64,000 bases of DNA, from contig CAJTDC010000002.1 of the NCBI GenBank assembly GCA_910575055.1, positions 62,001 to 126,000 of the forward strand, given 5' to 3'. The stretch comes from Clostridia bacterium. Its GTDB lineage: Bacteria; Bacillota; Clostridia; Lachnospirales; Anaerotignaceae. Position 1 is the stretch's first letter; every line of letters begins with the position of its first letter. The notes beneath the pieces are model-generated. The model searched no databases and was not told where the DNA came from. It saw only the letters and a list, made by a program, of their open reading frames with translations. The position numbers and the translations under genes are program-made. Of the stretch, positions 17,305-25,220 are shown one piece after another.

Positions 17305-17723
17305 TGCGTCGATATGCGTCGATATTTTATACAACAAAGGATATATCAAAAATATCGACGCAACTGACGCAAAGTAAAAAAGGAGAAAAAAGAAATGCCA
17401 AGAAATGCGATAAAATCAAGGAAAACAGGCAATTAAAAATTTTTATAAAGACATATAAATTTGGATAAAAAAGTAAAAAGTGCGTCGATATGCGTCGGTA
17501 TTTTACACAACAGAGAGTATATTAAAAATATCGACGCAACTGACGCAAAATGAAAAAATGAAAGAAGGAAATACGAGAAATTGCGATAAAATCAAGGAAA
17601 ACAGACAATTAGAGATTTCGATAGAAGCATATAAATTTGGATAAAAAAGTAAAAAGTGCGTCGATATGCGTCGGTATTTTACACAACGAAAGGTATATTG
17701 AAAATATCGACGCAACTGACGCA
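17305..17723. repeat. Iteron array, element 2: three units at exact 176-bp period
   Basis: Units begin at 17305, 17481 and 17657, exactly 176 bp apart. Each unit reads TGCGTCGATATGCGTCGATATT (with G for A in units 2 and 3), about 24 nt of AT-rich centre, then AATATCGACGCA and CTGACGCA. The spacers between units 1-2 and 2-3 are also closely similar, so the array arose by tandem duplication. Likely replication origin bound by the neighbouring RepA; the last unit abuts the 77-aa gene. Confidence 0.88.
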
Positions 17724-17746
17724 AAATAAAAAAAGGGGATAGCAGT

Positions 17747-17980
17747 ATGAAACAAGTGCAGATTAGTGAAGATTTATTTCTATCGCTTATTAAATATCAT
17801 ATTTTAGAATGTTATAATGATGAAGAAAAAATTGTAACAGGATTAAAGGAAAAATATAACAGTATAGTCAATAGGAGTTTATATACGAAGTACAAAACAG
17901 CTCCAACAGAAGAAGAAAAAGAAAAAGCTAGACAAGAGTATTTAGACAGAAAGGGGATACACTCCAGTTTTCGCTGGTAG
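17747..17980 (+). CDS. Conserved 77-aa charged protein of unknown function (element 2)
   Basis: Homologue of 3262-3495 with identical length and the same ends (MKQVQISEDLFLSL...GIHSSFRW). Charged and probably helical. Preceded by AAAGGGGAT and followed by a terminator. Conservation between two otherwise diverging elements indicates a real protein, but no function is recognised. Confidence 0.75.
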   Translation: MKQVQISEDLFLSLIKYHILECYNDEEKIVTGLKEKYNSIVNRSLYTKYKTAPTEEEKEKARQEYLDRKGIHSSFRW

Positions 17981-18003
17981 GTTTTCTCCTTTGGCTACTA
18001 ATG

Positions 18004-18031
18004 ACAGAAACGTGACACGTTTCTGTTTTTT
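18004..18031 (+). terminator. Rho-independent terminator of element 2 operon
   Basis: Stem ACAGAAACGTG/CACGTTTCTGT followed by TTTTTT, identical in stem to the element 1 terminator. Confidence 0.9.
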
Positions 18032-18187
18032 AGTTAACAAAGAGGAATTGCTTATTCTGCAAACACGAAAGAAGTAGCAACTTGATGTGCTAAATATGGA
18101 TAAAGATATCAAATATCAATCAAAAATAAATTGTTTTTCAAAGTGTTGTATACACAATATTTTGAGGCGAAATGTTACATTATTTTA

Positions 18188-18740
18188 TCAATACAATTCT
18201 TTCTTAGCAGCGAAAAGAAGTAGAAAAAATTTTTCTTTTCAGCTATTGAGAGAGAATTTTTTTTGCAAAATTTATATGAAAATAGTTTTATTTTTTGACT
18301 ATACTATTATTTAATAGTATTAAAAACAGAACAAAAAAGTTTTCTAAATTTTCTATTTTAAGCTGCTAATTAAGCAAATTTTTTTTGTAAAATTTTAAGA
18401 ATGTAAGGAATTTTTCAGTCAAAAATTTTATTAAAAATGGATTTTATTTTTAATAGTAAATTTTATATATAGTACAATAAAAATACTATTCCAAAAAAAG
18501 GAAAAGCCACGCCGAAGGCGTTTTACAAATTTTAAAAAAATTTGTACTAGGGGTTTGGGGGAACACCAACAAGCGAGGAAAGGGATATCCCTTTCCCCTG
18601 CTTGTGTTTGGTGCAGGCATAGTTTTGTATACAAATTTTTAATGCTTTCAATTATTTCCTAATCAATTTATTTCCTTAAAAAATAGTTAAAAGAATTTTG
18701 GCAATTTGATTAAAAATGTATTTTAAAATTACAAAAAATT
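18188..18740. other. Conserved structured non-coding module, copy 2
   Basis: Collinear with 3788-4335. The perfect palindrome GGAAAGGGATATCCCTTTCC (18577-18596) is unchanged. The neighbouring hairpin reads ACAAATTT/AAATTTGT where copy 1 has GCAAATTT/AAATTTGC, a paired change of G-C to A-T. No protein is supported on either strand. From 18741 to 18909 there is only AT-rich sequence. Confidence 0.6.
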
Positions 18741-18909
18741 TTAGTAACTACTTTTATTTTTTTGAAAAAAATTTTTATAAGTATGTGGTTTTATTATGAA
18801 ATTATTTTAAACTAAAAATCAAACTAGAAATTAGAAAATAGAGAAAAATTTGTTAATCATAAATATAAAAACAAAGTAGAATTTGATCAAAATTTTTACT
18901 ATTTTGATA

Positions 18910-18962
18910 TTGACAAAATGTGCTAGGCAATATATTATTAGACCTATAATAAAATAGTTCTA
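18910..18962 (+). promoter_or_regulatory. Promoter and operator of M56/BlaI island 1
   Basis: TTGACA (18910-18915), 17-nt spacer, TATTAT (18933-18938). Directly downstream lies an imperfect palindrome TAGACCTAT-N6-ATAGTTCTA (18939-18962), placed where a BlaI-type repressor would block transcription. The ribosome site follows within 10 nt. Confidence 0.7.
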
Positions 18963-18977
18963 AAGGGAGATGAAAGA

Positions 18978-20294
18978 ATGATTTCATTTCAGAGCAACAT
19001 ACTTTTTATCATGTCATTATCTGGAACTGTTTTATTTGCATTGTACATTGTGACTTCCTTATACACACAGGCACATTTTACTGCAAAATGGAGATACAAT
19101 TTATTAAAAGTATGTTTGCTTTTTTATGTGTTCCCTTTTCCAGAGTTTCGATACTATATGCAAGACGTATTACAAGCACTGCATATTCCTATCGTTTATC
19201 ACTGGTGGAGCAATGAGAATATTGTCGGCAATATGAAATTTATCAGAAATACCATTCATGTAGGTTCTGACAGATGGATATTATCCGATGTAGTCAAATA
19301 TGCTTGGGGAATTGTAATATTTTCGGGAGTCACAGCCATTATCATCATTATAGTACAAGTTGCAAGATATTTTATAGCAAGAAGAAAACTTACAAAAAGT
19401 ACAGTATGCAAAGAGAAAAAAGAGGCATCAGCAATTTTCAAAAAAATAAAAAAGGAGTTGAATATCAAAGAAAATGTGCAGTTAATTTATACTGAAAATT
19501 GTGACAGCCCTTTTACAACAGGAGTATTTTCTCCTATGATAGTGCTTCCATACAACACAGAGTATACTGTGGAGCAATTAGATTTTATACTAAGGCATGA
19601 ATTGACACACATCAAAAACAAAGACTTTATTGTAAAATTTATTGCGATTGCGGTGATAGCACTTCATTGGTTTAATCCGATTTGTATTTTATTATATTTT
19701 GAAATATGCAGCATGAGCGAGATACATTGCGACAGCGAAACAGTGAAAAATTATGATGATGATATGACAAAAAAGTATTGTTTTTATATGGTGGATTTAT
19801 CTGCCGACGATTATGTGAAAAGTAAGAAGTTGTTTTATACGGGATTGATTAGTGAACATTCTTCAATAATGAAAAGGAGGGTATTAAATTTGAAAAAGGC
19901 GAATAGAAAAAGGGGAGTTTTACCAATTATAACAGCATTTGTAATGTGCTGTTTGAGTATGAACACAGTATTTGCTTATGAAGCACCAGTTGAAACTACA
20001 CTTCCAGAACCAAAAGGAGAGATGGTAGAATTTTTGACAGAAGAACCTATAACATTTAATTCGTGGAATGATAAAGTAATTGTAGATAATGAAGGAAATA
20101 CTTACAAAATAGGAAATCAAGAAAGGGCATCATGCAAACACAATTATGTATCTTGTACATTTGGAGAACATGAGAAACATTCTGATGGCAGTTGTACAAC
20201 TTATTTGTATGAAGCTGATAAATGTACAAAATGTGGTAATAAAATTAATGAAGAATTAGTAAATGAATTGTCTTATAAAAAATGCCCTCACTAA
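18978..20294 (+). CDS. M56-family (BlaR1-like) membrane metalloprotease sensor, island 1
   Basis: A 438-aa protein with several N-terminal membrane segments and an M56 zinc-protease domain with HELTH (about 207-211). Downstream are HWFNP and the third-ligand region EIHCDSE. After the last membrane segment (about 310-333) comes an extracellular domain of about 100 aa in place of the penicillin-binding sensor of true BlaR1. It contains Cys/His motifs (CKH, DGSCTTYLYEADKCTKCG, and a C-terminal KCPH). In the family, such proteases cleave or inactivate the BlaI repressor on signal. An internal AGGAGG and in-frame TTG at 19890 could start a separately secreted sensor domain. Confidence 0.8.
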   Translation: MISFQSNILFIMSLSGTVLFALYIVTSLYTQAHFTAKWRYNLLKVCLLFYVFPFPEFRYYMQDVLQALHIPIVYHWWSNENIVGNMKFIRNTIHVGSDRWILSDVVKYAWGIVIFSGVTAIIIIIVQVARYFIARRKLTKSTVCKEKKEASAIFKKIKKELNIKENVQLIYTENCDSPFTTGVFSPMIVLPYNTEYTVEQLDFILRHELTHIKNKDFIVKFIAIAVIALHWFNPICILLYFEICSMSEIHCDSETVKNYDDDMTKKYCFYMVDLSADDYVKSKKLFYTGLISEHSSIMKRRVLNLKKANRKRGVLPIITAFVMCCLSMNTVFAYEAPVETTLPEPKGEMVEFLTEEPITFNSWNDKVIVDNEGNTYKIGNQERASCKHNYVSCTFGEHEKHSDGSCTTYLYEADKCTKCGNKINEELVNELSYKKCPH

Positions 20295-20315
20295 AGAGAA
20301 AAGGAGCATTTGCTT

Positions 20316-20699
20316 ATGAAAAAGAATTACGGTTTGACCAATACAGAAATGCAGATTATGGAAAAATTTTGGGAAGAAAATAAAAGATTTTCTTATAGAG
20401 AATTATCAGAATATATGAATGGTATACTTGACAAAAAGTGGAAAAAGCAGACATTGAGCACTTATTTAACAAACCTACAAAAAATGGGTTTGATTGAGGT
20501 AGACGATAGCGGTAAAAACTATATTTATTACGCTACTTGTACTAAAGAAGATGTAATGCAGAAATGGACAAGAAAATTAGTAAAAACATCTTTTAATAAT
20601 TCTATATTCAATTTTGTATCTGCTTTTACTGGAGGACAAAAGTTAACTCGTGAAGAAGCAGAAGAACTAAAAAAATTGTTTCGTTCTGAGGATAAATAA
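20316..20699 (+). CDS. BlaI/MecI-family repressor, island 1
   Basis: A 127-aa winged-helix repressor of the BlaI/CopY family. The start is YGLTNTEMQIMEKFWEEN and the recognition helix region is KWKKQTLSTYLTNLQKMGLIEV. The ATG at 20316 follows AAGGAG by 9 nt. The order protease-repressor is the reverse of island 2. Its C-terminal coding segment is duplicated at 25968-26054. The likely target is the palindrome at 18939-18962. Confidence 0.85.
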   Translation: MKKNYGLTNTEMQIMEKFWEENKRFSYRELSEYMNGILDKKWKKQTLSTYLTNLQKMGLIEVDDSGKNYIYYATCTKEDVMQKWTRKLVKTSFNNSIFNFVSAFTGGQKLTREEAEELKKLFRSEDK

Positions 20700-20701
20700 T
20701 A

Positions 20702-20852
20702 CAGCCTTTAGGTTGATATTATAAATACAAAAAAAGAAAGGAGAGAATGAAAATGTGTTGGAGAGGTGGATAGCAAAATAAAAAATGCCTTATAATATAG
20801 CGTTTTGTATTGCGTGGTAGCAGTAAAATTCTATATTTTTATAAGACATTTT
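20702..20852 (+). promoter_or_regulatory. Repeated structured intergenic module, copy 1 (hairpin, mini-ORF, long hairpin)
   Basis: Starts right after the BlaI stop. It comprises a small hairpin CAGCC-TTTA-GGTTG (20702-20715), an 8-codon mini-ORF with a strong ribosome site, and a long inverted repeat AAAATGCCTTATAA/TTATAAGACATTTT (20782-20852) with an inner stem ATATAG/CTATAT. It is duplicated at 26057-26207, and a related hairpin lies at 38028-38100. All three precede secreted-protein genes. It may be a leader RNA or a small mobile repeat. Confidence 0.6.
20747..20773 (+). CDS. Candidate 8-codon peptide MKMCWRGG
   Basis: ATG-AAA-ATG then Cys-Trp-Arg-Gly-Gly-stop behind AAAGAAAGGAGAG. The copy at 26101 differs by one replacement (Cys to Arg), one silent change (GGT to GGG) and TAG to TAA, which keeps the frame and stop. 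This fits a translated leader or signal peptide, but eight codons is too short to be sure. Confidence 0.4.
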   Translation: MKMCWRGG

Positions 20853-20927
20853 CCTAAGTATAACAGAAAATATTATACATTACAAATAAAATTTTAGAAA
20901 GATTAGATTTTATTAAGGAGGATTTTT

Positions 20928-21602
20928 ATGTTAAAAAAACTAACAATAAGTATTATAGCTTTTGTTTTAACATTATCTTTTACATCTGTAGCATTTGCTG
21001 AAAGTAGAGCAAGTGGAGAAATTAATGTAATCAATCATGATTATAGCGAACAATTTATGTCTGATTGGTGTTGGGCAGCAACAGGACTTAATTTATTTAT
21101 TGGTTCTACTGGTGAGTATGATAATATGAGTGAAAATAAGAAAAAAGAAGTATTATATCAGCAAGTTAAAGAATATGCAGATAGTACTGGTATGAATCTG
21201 AAGGAGGATAAGTATGATAAATATGAGAGATATAATATAGGAGCTGGCTTAAGAGATACTTGTATGATAGTGAATAATCTTTTATATGAAAATAGATATA
21301 GAGATGTAGAATATAATTTTGCTTCTAAAGCAAGAAGTTTTAGATGGATTGAAGATGATATAAAAAATGGATATCCTTTAGGAATACTACTGGATTGTAC
21401 TGGTAGCACAGCAGATTCTGATCATATTGTTATGATTAATGGTACAGATACTATTTTTGATACTTCAGAAGATTATGAAATAAGAATCTTCAATTCTGAT
21501 GCTGACAGAAATATATGGATTAATTATGAAGATGCAAAGAATGGAAATTCTAAAGATTTAAAGTATAGAACATATGTATTTACAGCAGAAGCAGACTATT
21601 AA
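20928..21602 (+). CDS. Secreted papain-like (C39/staphopain-like) cysteine protease
   Basis: A 224-aa protein. Residues 1-24 form a signal peptide ending VAFA. The mature part opens with the catalytic-cysteine motif SDWCWAATG (Cys48) and has the histidine in DSDHIVMINGT (His166) followed by IFNSDAD supplying a possible Asn/Asp. This order and the WCWAA box match papain-like proteases of the C39-like/staphopain group. AAGGAGG precedes the ATG. It is the first gene after the BlaI repressor and is probably under its control. It could process a secreted partner such as the next gene's product; that is inference. Confidence 0.75.
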   Translation: MLKKLTISIIAFVLTLSFTSVAFAESRASGEINVINHDYSEQFMSDWCWAATGLNLFIGSTGEYDNMSENKKKEVLYQQVKEYADSTGMNLKEDKYDKYERYNIGAGLRDTCMIVNNLLYENRYRDVEYNFASKARSFRWIEDDIKNGYPLGILLDCTGSTADSDHIVMINGTDTIFDTSEDYEIRIFNSDADRNIWINYEDAKNGNSKDLKYRTYVFTAEADY

Positions 21603-21632
21603 GAAAATGATGTTATAGGAAGGAGAACAATT

Positions 21633-22442
21633 ATGAATATAAAAAAGTCGATCGCTTTATTTAGTACAGCTACTTTATTGTTTGGAGGAATTGCAACATA
21701 TTATACATATGCAGAAGAAATGGAAAGCAAAAATACAGAATATAAAATTAATAAGCCAAGTGATGAATTAAATGAATTAGATGAATTTTTGAGTAAACTT
21801 GAAGGAAATAGAATAAAGCTAACTAGTGAAAATAAAGCAGATGAAATGATATCTAAAGAAGAGGAAGAAGAATATAAAGCTAGAGTAGCTAAAAGAGAAC
21901 TTATTTCTTATAAAAATAATCTTCCAAAAAAAGAAGATAAAACATTATCAAGATACAACTTAGATGATGTAAAAAAAATATATATTTATGATAGGGAGCT
22001 ATTTGATAAAATAGAAAAAGGTATTCCTCTTCGAGATGATGACCGTTATATATCATGGAAAATACCTATGGGAAATGCAGAAAATCAAAATGGCATATTA
22101 TCTGTTGGAAGGTCTGAAAAAACGAAAAAATTAAAAACAGAGTCTATTTCATATTCAACAAAAAATGAACCTATATATTTAAGTAATGATGAAATATTGG
22201 ATATTATTTATAATCACATTAGTGAAGAGCAAAATATTGAAAATATTTTATTTGCAGAAGCACCTATTAGTATTGATGGAACATTAGTAGCAATTGTTAA
22301 AATAAGTACAGGAGAAATTTTAATTATTCCAGTAGAAAATAGAACTTATTATTATGGTGAGGAAATAGGAAAAGTTTATACTATTGATGAAATGAAAGAA
22401 TTTCAAAGAAGGTTTTATGAAAGTATGAATATTGTTGAGTGA
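21633..22442 (+). CDS. Secreted protein of unknown function, partner of the cysteine protease
   Basis: A 269-aa protein with a signal peptide (KKSIALFSTATLLFGGIATYYTYA) followed by a highly charged region of about 90 residues rich in Glu/Lys, then a probable alpha/beta domain ending in ILIIPVENRTYYYGEEIGKVYT. No family recognised. It starts 30 nt after the protease stop behind GGAAGGAG and ends in front of a terminator, so the two form one transcription unit. Inhibitor, substrate or propeptide roles are all possible. Confidence 0.7.
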   Translation: MNIKKSIALFSTATLLFGGIATYYTYAEEMESKNTEYKINKPSDELNELDEFLSKLEGNRIKLTSENKADEMISKEEEEEYKARVAKRELISYKNNLPKKEDKTLSRYNLDDVKKIYIYDRELFDKIEKGIPLRDDDRYISWKIPMGNAENQNGILSVGRSEKTKKLKTESISYSTKNEPIYLSNDEILDIIYNHISEEQNIENILFAEAPISIDGTLVAIVKISTGEILIIPVENRTYYYGEEIGKVYTIDEMKEFQRRFYESMNIVE

Positions 22443-22456
22443 TAGATAAAATTAAA

Positions 22457-22498
22457 AAAGGCAGAAGTTAAGCGGACAATCGTTTGCTTCTGCCTTTT
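22457..22498 (+). terminator. Terminator after the protease/partner pair
   Basis: Stem AAAAGGCAGAAG/CTTCTGCCTTTT with an 18-nt loop; related hairpins stand at 25153 and 25803. Confidence 0.85.
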
Positions 22499-22527
22499 AC
22501 CATAAGGATATATTTGGGGGAATTGTA

Positions 22528-23007
22528 ATGAAAACGAAAAAAGCAGTGCTTATTATTATAGTAATTATATTGTTGCTATGTTCCGTAGCAATGATACAAA
22601 AAAATAAAACAACTCCACAATATGAGCCTTCTATTGAAGTAGCAATTGAACAAAACTATACACTGCAAGGACAGCTTATACCTAGTGGAAATAGTATTTC
22701 AATGAATGTTTATGTTGAAAGAGTGATAATTTCTTCAGAAGAAATTACTATTTTTCAGAGATATCACTTACCAGAAGATGTTGCTTTTTCAGGTATGAAA
22801 GATATTGCTCTATGTATGAAAGATGGAACAGTTTATGACTTATGGAGAGATTGTAAAGATAAAACAGTTACTCATAATGATAGAACAAATGAAGCAAATA
22901 CAAACATTATATTTTCTAAAACAATTCCATTAAAAGAAATAGAAGCTATACAAGTAGCAGGACAAAAATTTGAAATAAATTCTGAAATCAATAATGAAAA
23001 TGTATGA
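22528..23007 (+). CDS. Membrane-anchored extracellular protein, unknown
   Basis: A 159-aa protein with an N-terminal hydrophobic anchor (KAVLIIIVIILLLCSVAMI, residues about 5-23) and an extracellular beta-rich region. No lipobox (the Cys is inside the hydrophobic stretch and followed by SVA), so a signal anchor is likely. GGGGGAATTG precedes the ATG. Not recognised; its place between secreted genes of island 1 suggests a role in the same envelope system, for example immunity or sensing. Confidence 0.6.
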   Translation: MKTKKAVLIIIVIILLLCSVAMIQKNKTTPQYEPSIEVAIEQNYTLQGQLIPSGNSISMNVYVERVIISSEEITIFQRYHLPEDVAFSGMKDIALCMKDGTVYDLWRDCKDKTVTHNDRTNEANTNIIFSKTIPLKEIEAIQVAGQKFEINSEINNENV

Positions 23008-23050
23008 TTTAATGCCTAAAGCAAGAGGCTGGGGGAGTTTTGAAGATTTT

Positions 23051-23092
23051 AAGCTGATACACTTATAATTGTATTAGCTTGGCTATTTTTTT
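23051..23092 (+). terminator. Hairpin terminator in island 1
   Basis: Stem AAGCT-ATACA/TGTAT-AGCTT (one bulge/mismatch) followed by GGCTATTTTTTT. Confidence 0.65.
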
Positions 23093-23132
23093 AAATACAT
23101 ATAATTTTATAAAATTCAAGGAGGGATATATT

Positions 23133-23744
23133 ATGAAAAAATTTTTAACATTTTTATTGGCAACAACTATGGGTTTAACAAATTTAGTTCCAGCATTTGC
23201 AGCAGAAAATGAAAACTATATATTTCAAGAAGTTTCTGTAAATCAAGAATTAAAGGATAAGTTAGAAGCAAGTATAGTACGCGAAAATGGCAGTATTGTA
23301 ACACTAAATCCAGAATATAAATTATATAAAGTTACAAAAAATTCTAGAAATTTAATGGAAAAAGATGCAGAACAATATGCTTTAGAAGTAACAGCAAATT
23401 ATCGTGCTAGTAAAGGTGTTGATAGTGATTATGATGAATCAAAAAAAGCTGATGCTTCTGTAACTGCAACAATGTGGTTTACAGAGCGTCTAGCAGGAGA
23501 CATTTTAGATAGAATAAGAGTTGAATTTTCTGCTGGTTCAGGCGTACAAGTATATAATAGGACATTAAAGTATAGAGGAGAAGGAACTGGTGCAACACCA
23601 ACAAAAAGCAAACAAATTGGTATGTATTTTGATGAAGAAATTACAGGAGTATATGGTGCAGGTCTTGGTGTATCTGCTACTGTAACTGCTAAAATAGAAT
23701 CTTATGGAGTAACTGATTCACTTGAGGTTTCATTAGCAAGTTAA
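23133..23744 (+). CDS. Secreted protein of unknown function
   Basis: A 203-aa protein with a clear signal peptide (MKKFLTFLLATTMG...PAFAAEN). The mature part ends in a probable beta-rich domain (VTATMWFTERLAGDILDRI...GAGLGVSATVTAKI). The ATG at 23133 follows AAGGAGG; an upstream in-frame ATG at 23079 has no ribosome site. A degenerate open frame at 24407-24682 shows a similar beta-rich tail. Gly/Ala-rich tail segments resemble secreted peptide-toxin-like or adhesive proteins, but no family is recognised. Confidence 0.65.
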   Translation: MKKFLTFLLATTMGLTNLVPAFAAENENYIFQEVSVNQELKDKLEASIVRENGSIVTLNPEYKLYKVTKNSRNLMEKDAEQYALEVTANYRASKGVDSDYDESKKADASVTATMWFTERLAGDILDRIRVEFSAGSGVQVYNRTLKYRGEGTGATPTKSKQIGMYFDEEITGVYGAGLGVSATVTAKIESYGVTDSLEVSLAS

Positions 23745-23762
23745 AATATAATATAAAGGGGT

Positions 23763-24305
23763 ATGGATATGAAACGAAAACAATTGTTTTTTATTAGTAT
23801 TTTACTATATTGCTTTGGGGGAATTTTTTCTTACTACTGTAACAATATAAAAAATATATTTTCGATAAAAAACATATTTTTATTTAACTATTTTCATTCT
23901 ATTCTTATACAAATGTTTTCTATACTTATTTGTTTTATATTGTTTGTGAGAAATCAAAAAACAAATAATTATTTGTTAGAAAAAGCAAAAGTAACATTTT
24001 CATGTGAAAAATGTGGAAAAGATACTTATAAAAATTGGTTTATTTTTTTAAAAATACTTTTAATAATTCACTTGTTTAGTATTATTTTTCCTATCCCAAT
24101 GTTTTGCTTAATAGAGAGTTTCATTGGTAATATTCTTATTGATGTAGCTCGTTTTTTGGAAGATATTTTCTGGAAATTTTTCAATATAGAAGGAGTTTAT
24201 TTAGGTAGAATGGTTGATATGGTTTCTATAAGAAGTACCTTGTTATTTTTAAAACTGTATCTTTTTTTAGAAATATATCATTTTAGGAAAAAAATAACTA
24301 CCTAA
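23763..24305 (+). CDS. Four-helix membrane protein, unknown
   Basis: A 180-aa integral membrane protein with about four hydrophobic segments and a soluble loop CEKCGKD containing a CxxC pair. It begins 18 nt after the secreted-protein stop behind AAAGGGG, so both are probably translated from one message. A membrane protein following a small secreted protein is the arrangement of toxin-immunity pairs, but nothing here proves that. Confidence 0.6.
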   Translation: MDMKRKQLFFISILLYCFGGIFSYYCNNIKNIFSIKNIFLFNYFHSILIQMFSILICFILFVRNQKTNNYLLEKAKVTFSCEKCGKDTYKNWFIFLKILLIIHLFSIIFPIPMFCLIESFIGNILIDVARFLEDIFWKFFNIEGVYLGRMVDMVSIRSTLLFLKLYLFLEIYHFRKKITT

Positions 24306-24406
24306 TGTACTTCAAATGAAGGTAGTAGAAATTACAATACTAAAATAAAAATTATAGTTATGAAATAATATCTATAAATTATAATTAAAAAAATATAGCT
24401 GATTAA

Positions 24407-24682
24407 GATGATATAGTTGGAACAAGTGGAATTACTGCATCAATGTATAAATTAACTATTACCAAAGCAACTATTTTAGCAACAGCTTCTACTAATTATG
24501 ACTTATATGATTCTGGTACATTTATTAATCATGACTTTGATGATTCTATAGCAATGAGGGCAACTGGTTATGCTACTTTTAGAAAAACCTTCCTTCCCCA
24601 AGTTGGTTTTAATCTTTTAGTTGAAGGTGGAACTACAGGAAATGATAAAGTTCAAATTAGATACAGTTATGAGGTTAATTAA
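24407..24682 (+). pseudogene. Truncated secreted-protein fragment
   Basis: An open frame begins only after TAA at 24404 (DDIVGTSGITASMYK...) and runs to 24682 with no signal peptide and no ribosome site at any start. It encodes about 90 residues, beta-rich and ending RYSYEVN. This looks like the 3' part of a small secreted-protein gene whose 5' end has been lost. The region 24306-24406 holds nothing else. Confidence 0.5.
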
Positions 24683-25106
24683 TGTTAAAATATAAAAATT
24701 ATAAAAAAATTGTCTTTTTAATATGTTGTATTTTAAGTTTTTGTATAGCATGTTCCAATACAAATAAAAGTCCAGAAGTAACTACCTCTCTTACTACTAG
24801 TAATGGAACTGAAATAGAACCTATTGAAGTAGAGGATTGGATGAAAGAAAGAGCAATCACAGTGAGCAATTTATTAGAAGAACAAGATTATATTAAAGCT
24901 GCTACAGTGAGCTTTTTGTATAGTCCAAATGACAAAAAAAAGTTTGTTTTTATGCTGTTATGGATGGAGAACAGATTAGTAAATATATTGATGAAGTTAT
25001 ATCCTTTATTACACAGGATTTAGAAAATTGTGATATGAAAAATTCTTATATAATAGATAAGGATGGGATACTTCTTTATCCTAAAGAGAACAATACTCTT
25101 GAATAA
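24682..25106 (+). pseudogene. Lipoprotein gene interrupted at an A8 homopolymer
   Basis: Starts with a lipoprotein signal (IVFLICCILSFCIACSN, lipobox IAC). The first frame stops at 25023. After the run GACAAAAAAAAGTTT (about 24940) the +1-shifted frame reads on as VCFYAVMDGEQISKYIDEV... to a stop at 25106, and this looks like natural coding. The frames join into one protein of about 140 residues. The cause is a one-base indel in the A run: pseudogene, phase variation or sequencing error. Confidence 0.65.
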
Positions 25107-25152
25107 GGATATTATTTTTTATTATTGCTATAGAAAATATAATATTTTATAG

Positions 25153-25193
25153 GTAGAAGCAAGGTGACAATTACTTGCTTTTACATTTTTAGT
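25153..25193 (+). terminator. Hairpin terminator after the lipoprotein gene
   Basis: Stem GTA-AAGCAAG/CTTGCTT-TAC followed by ATTTTT. Confidence 0.65.
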
Positions 25194-25220
25194 ATAATCA
25201 TATATATGGAGGAGTTATTA

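Larger units (their letters stand above)
13870..18770 (+). mobile_element. Integrative element 2
   Basis: Same order as element 1 (xis, int, ribbon-helix-helix, RepA-like ATPase, iterons, 77-aa protein, terminator, structured module), preceded by a divergent XRE regulator. Homology is strong throughout, but the iteron core differs. The right limit is where similarity to element 1 fades; exact attachment sites are unknown. No relaxase or cargo gene is present. Confidence 0.75.

Noticed and set aside
17286-17724. Open frames across the element 2 iterons
   Set aside because: They arise from the repeats themselves, and the repeats explain the conservation.
18978-20699. Beta-lactam resistance regulator blaR1-blaI
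   Set aside because: The M56 protein has no penicillin-binding sensor domain and no beta-lactamase gene is nearby.
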